64,000 bases of DNA from Pammene aurita (GCA_947086415.1 OX352307.1:21589493-21653492); one strand, 5' to 3'. Shown: positions 22,701 to 34,589, counted from the first letter of the stretch. Numbers and translations: made by a program. Notes: generated from the sequence alone by a model not told the origin.

Positions 22701-25700
22701 CCCATCTAAAACTACTGTGTATCACTGGTTTAGTGAGTTCAATCGTGGACGTAGTATGCTTACGGACGAAGTTAAGGCAGGTCGCCCGAAATCGGTCGTT
22801 GTACAACAAAATATCGAGGCTGTGCGAAAACTTATAATGGACGACCGACATGTTACGTACCGCGAGATAGAGGCGACTCTGGGTATTTCTATGACCAGCA
22901 TTAATAGCATATTACATAATTATTTGGCTGTAAAAAAAATTTGTTCGCGTTGGATACCCCACAACTTAACAAAAGAGCAAAAAGATGCTCGCGTCGAATG
23001 GTGCAATAAAATGTTAAAAAAATATAACCGTGGTGACTCAAAAGCCGTTTATAACATCTATACAGGTGACGAATCCTGGATCTATGCATACGATCCCGAA
23101 ACGAAGCAACAATCAACGGTATGGGTGTTTCAAAATGAGCCGAACCCTACGAAAGTTACTCGTGCAAAAAGTACATTGAAACAAATGGTGGCCTGCTTCT
23201 TCGGTATTAATGGCCATGTAGCTACAGTGCCACTAGAAAACCGTAGAACGGTTAATTCAGAGTGGTACACGACCATTTGCTTACCGGAAGTATTTGAACA
23301 AATTCGTAAAACTAACCAGCGACGAAGAATCATTCTTCATCATGACAATGCCAGCTGTCATACGTCACGCGAAACAACTCTATTTTTGGAGGGTCAAAAT
23401 GTGGAATTAACGGGTCATCCGCCGTACAGCCCTGACTTGGCACCCAACGATTTTTATTTATTTCCAAATATAAAGAATAAATTACGCGATCAACGATTTT
23501 CGACCGCTGAAGATGCTGTCGACGCATTCAAACAACACGTTATGGAGGTACCTCAGGCGGAGTGGCAGAAGTGCTTTAAAAATTGGTTCACGCGAATGCA
23601 AAAGTGCATAGATCATCAAGGGGAATACTTTGAAAAACAATAAAACCATTTTCAGCCGTGTACGTTTGTTTGTTTTTTTGTTTCCGGATATATAAGTAGC
23701 AACCCTCGTAGGGAATGTATTTACCTTTCAAGGAAGTTATAACTCAACATACCTCTCCAATCACCGATCAGAACTATTCCGATACTATGGCTATTGGCCC
23801 TTCCCGCGTGGATACCAACGGTGTTCCAGCCTCTGCCTTCATAGGCACCTCCTTCGCTGCCGACTGCAAAGCTGAAATGGATTTTTAAGTTAGGCAGAGT
23901 CTACAACCAAACTCATTGTGTTAAGTTTAGTGAGATCAAGAAAATACCATTAGCAAATATTTGTAAAAATACTGTCAAACAAACCTAAATTGTTCCGCAA
24001 TATTATGATTGATAGCCAAACATTACGAGATGACTGGCTAATTACCCTACGGTCATCACAACCATTACATTATCGTGAATAATGTAGGTACCTTTATTCA
24101 TGAAAACAACACTCCGTACATCAGTTTGAATAATGCTTCTAGGCTAACAACCTAATATAACTACTACGAGCACACATTTCAACCGACTTCAAGATTTCGA
24201 AGGAGGAGATTATCAATTCGTCGGGATCTTTGTTTTTGCTAATTTGTTTTAAGTATGTTCACCGATTATTCGAAGGCGGCTTGACCGATTTGGAAAATTC
24301 CTTTTTTTGTTTGTAAGTGTATACTTCACAGATGGTCCCATTGTAACCAGGTCAGGATCTGATGATGGGATCCTGGAGAAATCGAGGGAACTCTTCAATT
24401 ATTATAGGCACACCTAACGTATGCCGAATGAAATCTGGACAAAGTTTTGAAGACGTAAAAATTAATTAAAGAAATAAACTCAAATTTTATATAAATGCCA
24501 ATTGAAAGCTTATACATCTGTTAATTAATCCCGTACTTTTAATGGGCATTGGATTCTTTATCTTAAAATTATGGTTAATCGAGGAGAACAACGTCGCGAA
24601 ACAGTATGTAATTTCTACAGTATTAATTCCCTATGGCTGAAAGCGAAGACCGTGGAAAATTTTGTGGAAATAGGATAGAGCTAAAGAGCTATTAATAATA
24701 TTTTTGCGTCCTTTTTCTTTACAAAATTGCCACAAGAAGGCCTGGTTCAGGGAAACATTCCAGCATTAGCCAGTTTGCAGAGAGAGTTCGATTAAAGAAA
24801 ACGACAGCCCGCTGAGTCACAAAATCTTATAGAGAACTCAGGAAGGCATTCAAATGTGGCAGTAAAACTGTTTTAAAATATCTTGAAGATATAGGAATCA
24901 GTTAACAATTAAGAAATTTTTTTTAAAAACTAACCGAAAATACGGCCACGTCGTTTGGTCAAAAAATGTAAAAACAGGTGTTTTTTTTTAATTTTTGGAT
25001 TTTTTGAATACTAATATTATGTTGTTAAACAACATTTTAAAAATGGAAATTCGTGGCAAGGTAACTATTATTTTGAGAACACCAATAATCTTACGGTCAA
25101 GAATGTGAAAAATGTCAAGTATACGAAGCCTCCTTAAAAAGTTATCCGATGGAAGATAAATTTAGATCTTAAAAAATCTGTACATTGTTGTTGTCGACAG
25201 CGATGGACATAAAGTACCACAACTTTCGTTTGAAACCTCTCATTGGAATACTCGTAAACTTACTCTGGCGTTTAATATGATTAAATACATTATTAAAAAC
25301 CATGAAAGATTATAAAAATAACTATGTTATATTTATTTTATAAGACATTGAATGTTGTCCAGATTTCATTCCGCATACGTTATAGTGATTAGAGTATTTG
25401 TTACAGCAGCTCGAGCATTTTCTTTTGGAAAGGAAGGAAGTCGGTTCTTTTCTGTTTAAAATTATTATAAAACGATTAATAGTACTTGCTTAGCTACCGA
25501 ACATTTTGGACCCGGGGTATGTCCTTAAACTACGTCCGGACTTGGGTATGTCCTTAAACTATTCCAAAAAGAGAGGTATGGGCACTGCGAATGGCATCTC
25601 GCTTAGTGTGGTAGGGCACGTTCAGCGAATGTCATCTCGCTCAAATCTGGAACAGAGCCCGACTGGGGAAGTACCTTATACCTTACAGAAAACCACAGCC

Positions 25701-28022
25701 AAATAGCACTAGACCCTACTCATAGTGTTGTGTTCCTGCTGTCATAGTAAGGTTGCCAAAGAGCTCAAAGAGGACCCAGTGTGTTGACGATGAGGGACCA
25801 TCTTGTTCCTTTAGCCATCAACACAGTGAATCCTCCTTTTTGTAAAGAGTCGACAACGCGCATGTGACTCCTTTGGAGTTGCATGCGTCCATATGTCACG
25901 GTAGCTGCTTACCATCAGGCGGGCCGTATGCTTGTTTGCCACCGTCGTGGTATAATTTTTATTTTTATAATAACCATCATTACCTGTAGGTACATGGGTA
26001 TGGGGCAGGGAAAAATAGTTTAAGCAAATCTATTCGATTGCAAAGCCAGAATAAAAAATCTTAGAGACTAACATAGATTAGGGAAGTTGAAGTACTGGAG
26101 ATTCCACAGGTCTACTATTAACTCGGTTATTCTATTTGATACACGATGTACCTATTAATTATTGTAGAGCGGATGTCTCAATAGCTGCTGAAAACAACCG
26201 CGAATGTTATAAAAACTCTAAATTACTACTAAGGAAACCTCAGTTATATTATAAGGGAAAATACATGCAAATGTTCACACATGCTAGCATTCCTTGACCA
26301 AGGTAATGACAGGTAAAACTAATATTGAATTCATATAATACCGAGAATCACAATCATATGCCACAAAGTGGCAGAGTAAAAGGCGTCCTATGCGACGCCG
26401 TTTCCCGAAGAGAGCCGGTTCACTATGGGACGAAACGCCGAAAAAGCGGACATTCATATTTTTTTGCGAAAATTGTATTTAAAAAAATACCATTTGATAG
26501 GAAATGAGACGTGTAACAATACATTTGGTATAATTTTTTTCAAAATAAGGTATATTTAAGGCAGAAAAAAATAAAATGTGTTTTTTATGTATGGGACCCC
26601 AAATTAGGTAAGTACCCTGTTTCAAGGAAACTATAAGAGACTTCGTCTTCTAACCTTCAGCATATTATTTTCCTACTTAAATATAGTACAAAATGATAAA
26701 TAGCTTAGTTATGTAGGCGCCCGTTTTCTTGCTTAGTCCAGTCAAAAAGTCACACGCCTTGCCGGGGCTCGATCGCTTTACCAGTTACTTGACCCATAGC
26801 TTAATTGGTCCAGCTGGGTTGATGATTTTTTAAATGTTTGTATTTGATTTAATACCAAACTATTGTGTGAGTGGAATGCCCCACTTTAAAAAACATGCAA
26901 AGATAATTAAAGTCGAGTTCTTTAATATCAATACACACATACGATCAAAATATATAAACACGACCTTATTTGTACGGGTATAACGGCCTCCTAGCCCAGT
27001 CGGTAGTGACACTACCTACGAAGCAGGAGGTCCCGGGTTCGAATCCCGGTAAGGGCATTTAGTTGTGTGTTTATCACAGATATTTGTACCTGAGTTACGG
27101 ATGTTTTCTATGTATTTAAATATTTATCTATATCTATCTATTATATATATCGTCGTCTAGTACCCACAACACAAGCCTTATTGAGCTTACTGTGGGACTA
27201 GGTCGGTTTGTCTAAGATTGTCCTATAATATTTATTTATTATTTATTTTAACGTCCGTTCGTATAGATATTGGAGGACTCGACTGTACTCGCGATCGAAA
27301 CCATGGGCCTTGTAAATATAGCCGTAATTGTCATGCCATATTTTCGGTGAAGTTTGTTTGTCTGTTGGTCTATTATCTTCTACATCTATGGTCAACAAAG
27401 ACTAATGGCTCTTAGTGATAATTTCCCATTTCCGTGTGAATATTTACCTTAAACGCAGGAAAATTGTTACATTAGAGTTGAGCGTCGCGTTATGCTAGTA
27501 GTTAGGGAAAATGTAACAAACGCTCATCTAGTTTGCTTACATGCACTGTTATATGTATCATCAGTATCAGCACATATAATTATAATTGCATCATAAGACT
27601 AAAATATAATGTAGAAAATTGAATGAATAATTATAATGAGCTCTAATCTAATTTTCCTTAATTATATCTAAGGAAATATCGTCAATTTGAACTACGGACA
27701 ACTTTTTTTTTAAATTAACTAGTGAGCTATGATACTTCCAAAGACCACAGTCTATATTGCCAAAATCTGTCTTTACAATGTATATTGACAAGAGCAGGCA
27801 ACATGCATTAAGGTACTTACTTGTACCCAATATCGCCCCAGCCCAGACTCTGGTGGTACCGTTGCATGGACCTCATGGAAACCATGCATTCCGCAGTGGT
27901 ATTGCAAGCGCCAGGTATGTATGTGTGGTGGATGACCACGTAGGGTACCGGTGTGGTAAGAGGCTCGACGTCTGTAGCCGGAGCTGCGAGCCAATCCGCG
28001 CGCGTGTAATACGGGAAGGATT
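19744..28022 (-). CDS. Peptidoglycan recognition protein a (amidase type), exons 2-4, first exon not found
   Basis: Visible exons on the minus strand are 28022-27821, 23871-23753 and 19973-19744, with AG/GT junctions and matching phases (about 183 residues, stop at 19744-19746). Exon 2 carries ADW...PYVVIHHTYIPGAC...C and ends in the DIGY region. Exon 3 carries YEGRGWNTVGIHAG and IGIVLIGDWR. Exon 4 carries ISPKYHLIGHGQV and TECPGG. The zinc ligands of amidase PGRPs (His of IHHT, His of IGHG, Cys of TECPG) and the catalytic Tyr of DIGY are all present, so it probably hydrolyses the muramoyl-L-alanine bond of peptidoglycan. IGDWR and the overall pattern resemble the PGRP-LB/SC group. The signal-peptide exon must lie above 28022; I could not identify it, so localisation is unproven. 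Introns of 3.8 and 3.9 kb are full of transposons. Paralog of the gene at 49570-55212. Confidence 0.9.
20149..20231. repeat. 83-bp foldback element
   Basis: TCGCGGAATGAAAAGGTT at 20149 is the reverse complement of the right end (20202-20231 region), with about 30-bp arms and a short loop. CTA flanks both ends. It lies in intron 3 of PGRP gene a. Confidence 0.7.
20335..22270. mobile_element. Palindromic array of ~375-bp tRNA-derived SINE units
   Basis: Two full units and part of a third (period 376 bp) lie with the tRNA-like head on the minus strand, then the order flips near 21343-21352, and two units plus a partial one (period about 374 bp) follow on the plus strand. Each unit has a tRNA-like head (box A-like GGTGGTCTAGTGGTCAGGAC, box B-like AGTTCGAGTCTGGC), an A-run, and a tail with AAGCAAATCAAATTATTTTG. 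CAATAAATACTTA is found once on each side of the whole array (20322-20334 and 22271-22283), as expected if the array were one insertion or grew after one insertion. The head looks like a degenerate tRNA: the putative anticodon loop lacks the usual T before the anticodon. It lies in intron 3 of PGRP gene a. Confidence 0.85.
22418..23708 (+). mobile_element. Complete mariner element (1.29 kb)
   Basis: TA duplications lie at 22416-22417 and 23709-23710. Inverted ends share TTATATATCCGGAAAC (left, about 22431) and GTTTCCGGATATATAA (right, about 23680). The left terminal few bases (CATAGGCTGCT) have diverged from the right (CGAGGGTTGCT in reverse complement). Length and layout are typical of mariner. 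It lies in intron 3 of PGRP gene a. Confidence 0.9.
22591..23643 (+). CDS. Mariner transposase, apparently intact
   Basis: 350 residues, close to the usual 345 for the family. I chose the ATG at 22591 (MELTRENIRA) rather than 22495, because the earlier one lies in the 5' untranslated region. An N-terminal helix-turn-helix region is followed by the mariner signature WIPHNLT (about residue 119). The three catalytic acidic residues sit in TGDESWIY, LHHDNASCHTS and YSPDLAPND, with 34 residues between the second and third Asp, which is the D,D34D arrangement of mariner. No stops or frameshifts. It would cut and paste the element at TA sites. Whether it is expressed or active cannot be told, and the diverged 5' terminal repeat may weaken mobilisation of this copy. 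Confidence 0.95.
   Translation: MELTRENIRAMIYYDFRRGLTQQQCIDQLTSTFGDEAPSKTTVYHWFSEFNRGRSMLTDEVKAGRPKSVVVQQNIEAVRKLIMDDRHVTYREIEATLGISMTSINSILHNYLAVKKICSRWIPHNLTKEQKDARVEWCNKMLKKYNRGDSKAVYNIYTGDESWIYAYDPETKQQSTVWVFQNEPNPTKVTRAKSTLKQMVACFFGINGHVATVPLENRRTVNSEWYTTICLPEVFEQIRKTNQRRRIILHHDNASCHTSRETTLFLEGQNVELTGHPPYSPDLAPNDFYLFPNIKNKLRDQRFSTAEDAVDAFKQHVMEVPQAEWQKCFKNWFTRMQKCIDHQGEYFEKQ
24178..25472 (+). repeat. CAACCGACTTC repeat, forward copy split by a Tc1-like element
   Basis: The left half (24178-24416) and right half (25381-25472) match the uninterrupted reverse copy at 18735-19066. The insertion between them duplicates TA. Confidence 0.8.
24417..25380 (+). mobile_element. Tc1/mariner-like relic (964 bp)
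   Basis: The inverted ends ACGTATGCCGAATGAAATCT (24417) and AGATTTCATTCCGCATACGT (25361-25380) are flanked by TA at 24415-24416 and 25381-25382. The empty site is visible in the sister repeat near 18820. Inside, at about 24580-24960, broken frames look like the N-terminal DNA-binding part of a Tc1-like transposase, with many stops. The transposase assignment is weak; the element boundaries are strong. Confidence 0.8.
25735..25962 (-). repeat. SINE-like repeat, reverse copy (PGRP a intron 2)
   Basis: Reverse complement of the block at 10711-10908, ending TTGTTTGCCACCGTCGTGGT. The left boundary is approximate. Confidence 0.75.
25963..26985. other. Intronic sequence, mostly unassigned
   Basis: Part of intron 2 of PGRP gene a. 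A fragment at about 26325-26420 (CATATAATACCGAGAATCAC and a following GGCG-type block) recurs in degenerate form near 55963-56025, so it is an unnamed repeat. Nothing else is recognised. Confidence 0.4.
26986..27250 (+). mobile_element. tRNA-derived SINE
   Basis: The head from 26991 reads like a tRNA (CTAGCCCAGTCGGTAGTGAC as box A region and GGTTCGAATCCC as box B). It is followed by a body with GTACCTGAGTTACGGATG and CACAACACAAGCCTTATTGA and a TTTATTTATTATTTATTT tail. The tail and body show it is a SINE and not a functional tRNA gene. It lies in intron 2 of PGRP gene a. Confidence 0.8.
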
Positions 28023-29291
28023 CTAATAAAAGAAATAAAACCTTAATACTTTTAGCAGTCTTTTAACTGGGTTGACGGCTAAAGAGACGAGGGTACCCCG
28101 ACGTCAACACTCTGCATCCCTTTAGAGCTCTTTCTCTATTAACATCCTTAAAAACTGTGACATAACACCTTCAGCTTACAAAGATCTTAGAAGTTAGCTG
28201 ACACAATCCTACGGGAACGAAAAGATGTAACCATTAATAGGTAATAAACAAATTCTCTTTCTCATTCCTTCAGAGCTCTCTCGGGCTCTTGCTATGTTAA
28301 ATTTATTGTAATTACCACCGATATGTAATAAAGAACACAACACAATCAGCCCAAAAAAATGGTCCCACAAAGTGCTGTAAGAACGACTCGTACAGCAGTT
28401 TCTCTGACAGTCTTATTACGGAATAACACTAGCCGGTTACAAATTTTCACGAGCCATATTTTCGGTAAATCTTGTTTGAGACTGTACCTGGATATATCAT
28501 GCCTCAATGGTAAATACCGACTAATATATTAATTTCTACAGTTTTTTTTTTCAGTTGCTTACAATTACAAAAATCTGAAAACAATATAAGTATTTTAACG
28601 ACAGAAAAACTCTGAATACATTTTTTTACGATTGAAAGCCTCTTATGCTATAAATTTAATCACAATCGTTGGAGCATTTTTTGACAACTAATTTAGTTTC
28701 AAACTAATATAATGATTCGGTTTTTTTTAAATTGATGTACGTACAAATAATACTTAGTTATGATGAAAAACAATTTATTGGCAGAAAAGAAGATACATAA
28801 CCTATAAATTAAAACTAAAATTAAAAATAAATGCTAAGTTATTAATTTTATAGAGTGCGGCGTATGTTTGAGTTTTTTTTCTATAGAGCGAAAGAGTCTT
28901 ACTCATATTTTCTATCGCTCTCCTGCCTTAAGCAGAGTTCAAGATTTTTATCTGTATTTTTAACGAAACATGCGCCTTAAGTTGGCTATTTTCGGTGTTT
29001 ATTTTATTGGTTTACCAGTAACTGTTACACTGATGCATGTTTACATAAATTTTGATTTAAAATAACTAAGAGCTAAGTGTACAATAAAATGGAGGTAAAC
29101 ACTACATGCAATTACAAAAGTTGTTTAACAAAACAAAATTACTTATCAACTAATTAACCACTAATTTATTAAGTTGACATTTTAGGCTGAGTAAAGAAGT
29201 GCAAAACATATCAATTTTACTATGGTCATTGTGGTACAGCTTACTCACTAAATAAAACTTTCTCACTTTACACTTTCTTATAATTATTACT
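28023..29291. other. Upstream of PGRP a exon 2: AT-rich, no first exon recognised
   Basis: A short SINE-like fragment (GGGTTGACGGCTAAAG ... ACGTCAACACTC) lies at about 28068-28115. I searched the minus strand for an ATG-signal peptide-GT exon like the one at 55119-55212 and found none I could support. Confidence 0.4.
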
Positions 29292-29299
29292 GTAATTAC

Positions 29300-31455
29300 T
29301 AGAGGGCGGAGTACCGGTGGCAAATTTCACACAAAAGGTATGGAGTCGTTTTTATAATTATTATTTATTTTAGGCTTGAATAATAAAATTATTCATTTAC
29401 CTAATGTACTTAGTATGGTACCTACTCGTAAATTGGAAGTAAGTACTTAACATTTATTTTCATAAATCGATTTCAGGAACACCTAAATGTTATGTCGTAA
29501 ATGTTTTGGGTTATTTTTCAATTTCTTTCAACAAAGTCACCATTCATCGATATAATATTAATAATATTTTTTACCATATGCAACCTTTCTTTTCAAAAAG
29601 TTACTAATTTACAAATTTATGAGACATTTAGAAACTAATTATTTGACATTGTCAATTTAGACAGCTGCTTTACATCTATATTATCTGAATTATTATTGCG
29701 TCGGCTAAATATTTAAAACCGAAAAGTATCAAGATGAATAAGCCATGTGAAGCAACAATTCTGCGGATGATAGAACCGTACGAAAATCTTATATATAATG
29801 AAGAAGAATGTAGCATTCACTGTATTTCTTGCTCAATGGATTTAAAGCAGTTGAAAAAATATAATGTCGAAAAACACGTTAACAGTAAACAACACCAAAT
29901 TAACTGTGGAAACCAAAATGGCACCTTTGCCTATGATTTATGCGTTTTCCTTATAGCGTGTAACATCCCATGGAAAAGAGTTAACCATCCAGAATTTAAA
30001 AAGTTCTTTGGAAAATACTTAGATAAAGGCGTAAAACTTCCCGAAGAAAGTGTTTTGAGAAAATACTATCTTACCAGAATATACAATGCGACCGTCAAGC
30101 AAATACGAAATACATTTTTCGATTCCAATTTATGGCTTGCGGTGGATGAGACTCTTGATAATTTCGGTAATTGCGTAGTAAATGTAATTATAAAATCACT
30201 TGATGATGCTTTACAAAGGCCATATTTGTTAGCGTGTAAAGTCGTTAGTACTGTAAACGCGAACTCAATTGCAGCGGTGGTTGACGAAAGCTAGAATTTT
30301 TTGTGGGAGGATAATTTTACAGATAATATGAACAAATTTTTAATATTCTGTTCGGATAGCGCAGCGTACATGCTTGCTGCCGGCAAGATTTTGAAGAAAA
30401 AGTACACTAAAGTACGACACGTAACTTGTTTCGCTCATGGACTACACAGAGTCGCGGAGCAGATAAGATCTGAACATAAATTGGTCAATTCTTTAATATC
30501 TAATGTCAAGAAGATTTTTTTAAAATCACCACACCGCGTCCGATTTTTCAGGGACCATGCGCAGAATGTGCCTTTACCGCCGGAACCCATTATCACTCGT
30601 TGGGGCACCTGGTTAAATGCAAGTTTTTACTACGATAGACATTTTGACGTGATTAAAAATGTTGTGATGCAATTGAACAGTAAAGAAGCTATTGCCATTA
30701 GAAAAGCCCAGAAGTTGTTTGAAAATGAAAATTTAAAAAACGAGTTAAGCTTTATAAAAAATTGTTACGAAATTATACCTGAATCGATAGCAAAATTAGA
30801 ATGCACTAAAATTCCGATAGAAGAAAGTTTTCTGGTAATAGATATAGTTAGGAGTATTTTAAGCCTCCAAGGAAGTGAAACCGTGCGAAATAAACTCGAA
30901 TTGGTTCTAGATAGAAACCCAGATGCTGACGAATGAAGGAATATGATTACAATGGAAAATTATAAACAAGTCCTTAAACATGCAACCATGACATCGGTAG
31001 ATGTAGAGCGATCGTTTTCCACTCATAAATGGATCTTCAATAAATTAAGAAACCGATTCACTCCGAAAAACCAGGAACATGTGGCCATAGTCCATTCATT
31101 TTATAACATGGATACGCACTTAAGTGTAGATTGTGAGGAGGACCTCGAACACATAATTCCAGTCCTCAATTGTAATTGAATGGTCTTGAAAATAATATAT
31201 CGTTTGGCAGGTATAACTTCTTAGTCTAGTATTTAGTACCTAATGATAATGTTTTGATAAGAAAACATATTATTATGTATTATAGATATTAACAACATAT
31301 TACATTATATTTGTATGCTCGTAAGATAATTTTTATAAGTTCCTAAAAATTATTATGCAAAATTAATCATTTATTCGTTATTTATTTAATCATAAGAATA
31401 CTTAGGCGACTCGATACATTTAGTGTGAAATTTGCCACCGATACTCCGCCCTCTA
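29300..31455 (+). mobile_element. hAT element A (2,156 bp)
   Basis: Terminal inverted repeats TAGAGGGCGGAGTA...GGTGGCAAATTTCAC (29300) and the inverted counterpart ending at 31455. The 8-bp duplication GTAATTAC lies at 29292-29299 and 31456-31463, as expected for hAT. The ends share AGAGGGCGGA with hAT element B at 44436. Confidence 0.95.
29734..31179 (+). pseudogene. hAT transposase with two in-frame stops
   Basis: A single reading frame from the ATG at 29734 to 31179 would give about 481 codons, interrupted by TAG at 30292-30294 and TGA at 30934-30936. I see no frameshifts. Near the N-terminus a zinc finger (CISC ... H ... H, about residues 30-53) looks BED-like. LAVDET (about residue 138) and CSDSAAYML (about residue 203) hold likely catalytic Asp residues. 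TSVDVERSFSTHKWI near the C-terminus is the hAT dimerisation motif. The two nonsense codons make the protein non-functional as written; they could also be assembly errors. Confidence 0.9.
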
Positions 31456-31463
31456 GTAATTAC

Positions 31464-32167
31464 CTATAATCATTTGTAAATATGAAGTGAGTATTTTAAT
31501 TACCATCGCTAGTTAGAGGATGAGCGTTCACATAAAAACAAAACACTATCAACGTTAAACAATAACTCGGGCTCGATATCGCCATGTTTATGTTAAAATT
31601 GATTAATTGAACTAAAACAAGTGATTGCTGATTGATTGCGTGTCCAACTGAACTGTAAACGGTTCGTTTATTCGTTTTATAGTAAAGTCATAAAGTAAGG
31701 TACTTTCCCCGAGGGCGCTCAAGTGTCGGACTTCACCTAAAAAGTGCAAGATTATCGGTAAATAAGCAAAGATTATTTGTTATTACGTATTTTTACAAAC
31801 GATTAAGGTTCCGCTACAAAATTTATAACAATTATTTTTCTAGAATACACTTGGGTGCAAAGAAATCGGACCGCCTGTGCAAGTTTAACATTTTTTCGAT
31901 TTCCGTCGAAACTATAAGTCTCACGATAAAAACATTAATACCATGTGATAGATAATTTTATGCCCTGTCAAATGAGGATAATGTAACGTCAACTCCTGCA
32001 AAATTGCCTACGATACAACGCTTAACTTTGTCTATTATAAATTAAATACATATTTATTCAGTAGAGATAGGGAGTTAATGGTTTTCAAACCAGACACAGT
32101 TAAGCACCATCGATAATGCATGGTTGACGGTAGCTAGCTACTTAGTAAATAGTCACTAGTAAACGCA
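31464..32167. other. Unassigned AT-rich sequence
   Basis: No gene or repeat structure recognised. Confidence 0.4.
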
Positions 32168-32443
32168 ATAATTTATTTATTTATTTATTTAAACTTTATT
32201 GCACAAAAGAAAAACTTGATGTACAAAAGGCGGACTTAATGCCAGTAGGCATTCTCTACCAGTCAACCTTAAGGCAAAGCAGAGAAGTTGTGCGGTGCTT
32301 ACGAGAACAAAAGGTGAAGAGTTAACTACAAGTAAACAATGAATAAAACAATATACAATACAATATATACATAATATACGATACATAACAAAAAAATACA
32401 TACATACATATATTATTATATATACATACATATATCATTATAT

Positions 32444-32493
<50 letters not shown>

Positions 32494-33327
32494 GACGAAA
32501 ATCATCAACCGAAAACACTAATCTTTCATTCCACTAGCGAAAAAGGCACGAACGGCTTTTTTAAAAGCAAACTTGCTGGGAGCATTCTTAATATTACGGG
32601 GAAGTGTATTCCACAGGCGCGCCGCGCGAACAGAAAATGAGTTTGACATAAAACCGGTGTGGTGCAGAGGAATTGAGAGAGACAAATTGCCAGAAGAACG
32701 GAGTTGACGGTCGCGAGACACGCCATAATATTGAAAGAAAGACTTAAGGTATCCGGGGGAATGTGGGTCATTAAGAACTGAAAAGAGAGTGCAAAGCATG
32801 CGAATGTTACGTCGTCGACGGATGGGAAGCCACCCTAGCTGGGAGCGATAAGAGGACACATGATCGTATTTGCGAAGACAAAAGATGAAACGGATACAGT
32901 TGTTGAGAAGGCGATCCAACTTATCAAGAAGTTCCTCGTTTAAGTCCGGATAACACACATCACCGTAATCGATTATGGGTAAAATCAGGGTATTGACTAA
33001 TAACACTTTTGTACTGATGGGCAAAAACATCTTGAGCCTGTTAAGAGAATGCAGGGAACCCATGACCTTACGGCTGATTTCAGCAACCTGTGCTCTCCAA
33101 CTTAACGTACTGTCTATTATTACACCTAAATCCTTGACACTCTGACTGTAAGGTATAGGCTTACCACTGAAAACAACCGGTGTAAGTGAGTTCAGGTCAA
33201 GTTTAGCGAGCTGTCGACTGCTACCACAAACAATAGCCTGGCATTTTGATGGGTTGACGAAAAGGCCAAACTTCTCAGACCATTTTTGTATGTGTGAAAG
33301 GTCTTGGTTAAGTTTAAGTTGGTTAGT
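32168..33327 (-). pseudogene. 5'-truncated LINE: C-terminal part of a reverse transcriptase
   Basis: On the minus strand the frame is open from about 33320 down to the stop at 32518. It reads FVNPSKCQAIVCGSSRQL, then KDLGVIIDSTLSW (RT thumb region), LPIIDYGDVCYPD, and ends SGMKD. The 3' untranslated part ends in AATAAA and an (AAAT)n tail at about 32168-32190. RT catalytic boxes are absent because of 5' truncation. The (AAAT)n tail differs from the (TCTGAT)n tails elsewhere, so this is a different LINE family. Related 3' fragments are at about 56215-56303 and 59190-59330. Confidence 0.85.
32380..32485. repeat. (ATACATACATA)/(TA)n microsatellite
   Basis: Low-complexity TACATA and TA repeats inside the 3' untranslated region of the truncated LINE. 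Confidence 0.9.
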
Positions 33328-33470
33328 TTAATAATAATTTAAGTTTAGTTTAACGTACTTAAGGTTTCAATCAAAAGACATTTAAACAAAAAACAGAGTT
33401 TACCAGGAAATTGGCCTAATAGCATAATGCTAACCCGAAAGCCAGCGCTGATCTTCCGGCGAGAACATTT

Positions 33471-34374
33471 CAGTGCCTCCAGTGAATAACGGCATAATTT
33501 GAGTTATTCCTTTTAGTTTTTATTGTCCCATTTGATTCAGCTCGTCGAACTACATAACATATCAAAAGGGCATAACTCTAGCTGTTACCTAACCTAGTTT
33601 TTGCATTGACCCAAAGGGCATAAATCCAGTGTGATTGAAGGCATAAGTTACTTTATCCGGCGTTACCGACAATCGCAAAGAAACAAGTGGTCTCAAGTCA
33701 AAACTACAGATGAACTAAAAGACATATTCGTAGTTATATTTTGAAGAAACGTAATTATTGATTTTGGTCCAATCCGTCCTGGTGATGTTTTGACATGAAC
33801 GGATTTATATCATTATTAAATCGTGTCCATAAAGGAACATCTCGTTTTGCGTCATTGCTATAAAATTATTTGCGTAATAAAGAGAGGCTGATTCCATTGC
33901 CAGTTGATTATAAGTTGATTTCATTAAAGAATTTAAGTTATACCATGGTTGTTTTATTATATTTTCCTGGAATAACTCTTTATTCAGAACATTAAATGCT
34001 TCATAAGTCATGTTATTCCTAAAATATAAAATATAATAATGGCACAACTCGTGTTCTTCGTTTATCGGTTGTATTTAAGGGCATAAGTCGTTTTAGTGCT
34101 AAAAATTTAATAAATCTATAAGATTAAGTTGATATGTCTTTAAGAATTCGTGAATAAGGGCATAATTAGAGGAAAAAGGGAAAAAAACATATTAACATGT
34201 TACAAATATTAATTATTTGTTATTCAATACAAAGCTAAACTACATTACTTCTAAAAAAATGCATTTGAAGCTCAATTTATAAACGCTAGCATCGCCAAGA
34301 CAACGAAGTATTGTTTTTTGTCTCTCCTGAAAAGTGCCGATTTTGAATTATGCCGTTATTCACTGGAGGCACTG
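33471..34374. mobile_element. 904-bp DNA element with CAGTGCCTCCAGTGAATAAC ends
   Basis: CAGTGCCTCCAGTGAATAAC at 33471 is inverted at 34355-34374, and the inverted similarity continues for about 29 bp. ATTT flanks both ends (33467-33470 and 34375-34378). The motif GGGCATAA recurs at least four times inside. A minus-strand open frame at 34047-33805 (80 residues, including LAMESASLYYANNFIAMT) is not recognised. Superfamily unassigned. Confidence 0.8.
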
Positions 34375-34589
34375 ATTTGTGGGCCACGATCACAGCTGTA
34401 CGACACGGTTTTTTTTACAGAATAGCAGCGATAGCTTTGGATTATCTCGGGAGTCAAGAAACTATATTGTTTTCGATTTTCATAGCTTTACGGAATCAAC
34501 AAGAGTGGACTATACCTATTTAACTACAAAACCAAGTAGCAGCACATAAATTACATCTTGGTTTAAAATTTCTTGAATATACACCGAAT

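Noticed and set aside
26990..27062. Functional tRNA gene
   Set aside because: Followed by a SINE body and (TTTA)n-type tail; acceptor ends do not pair well.
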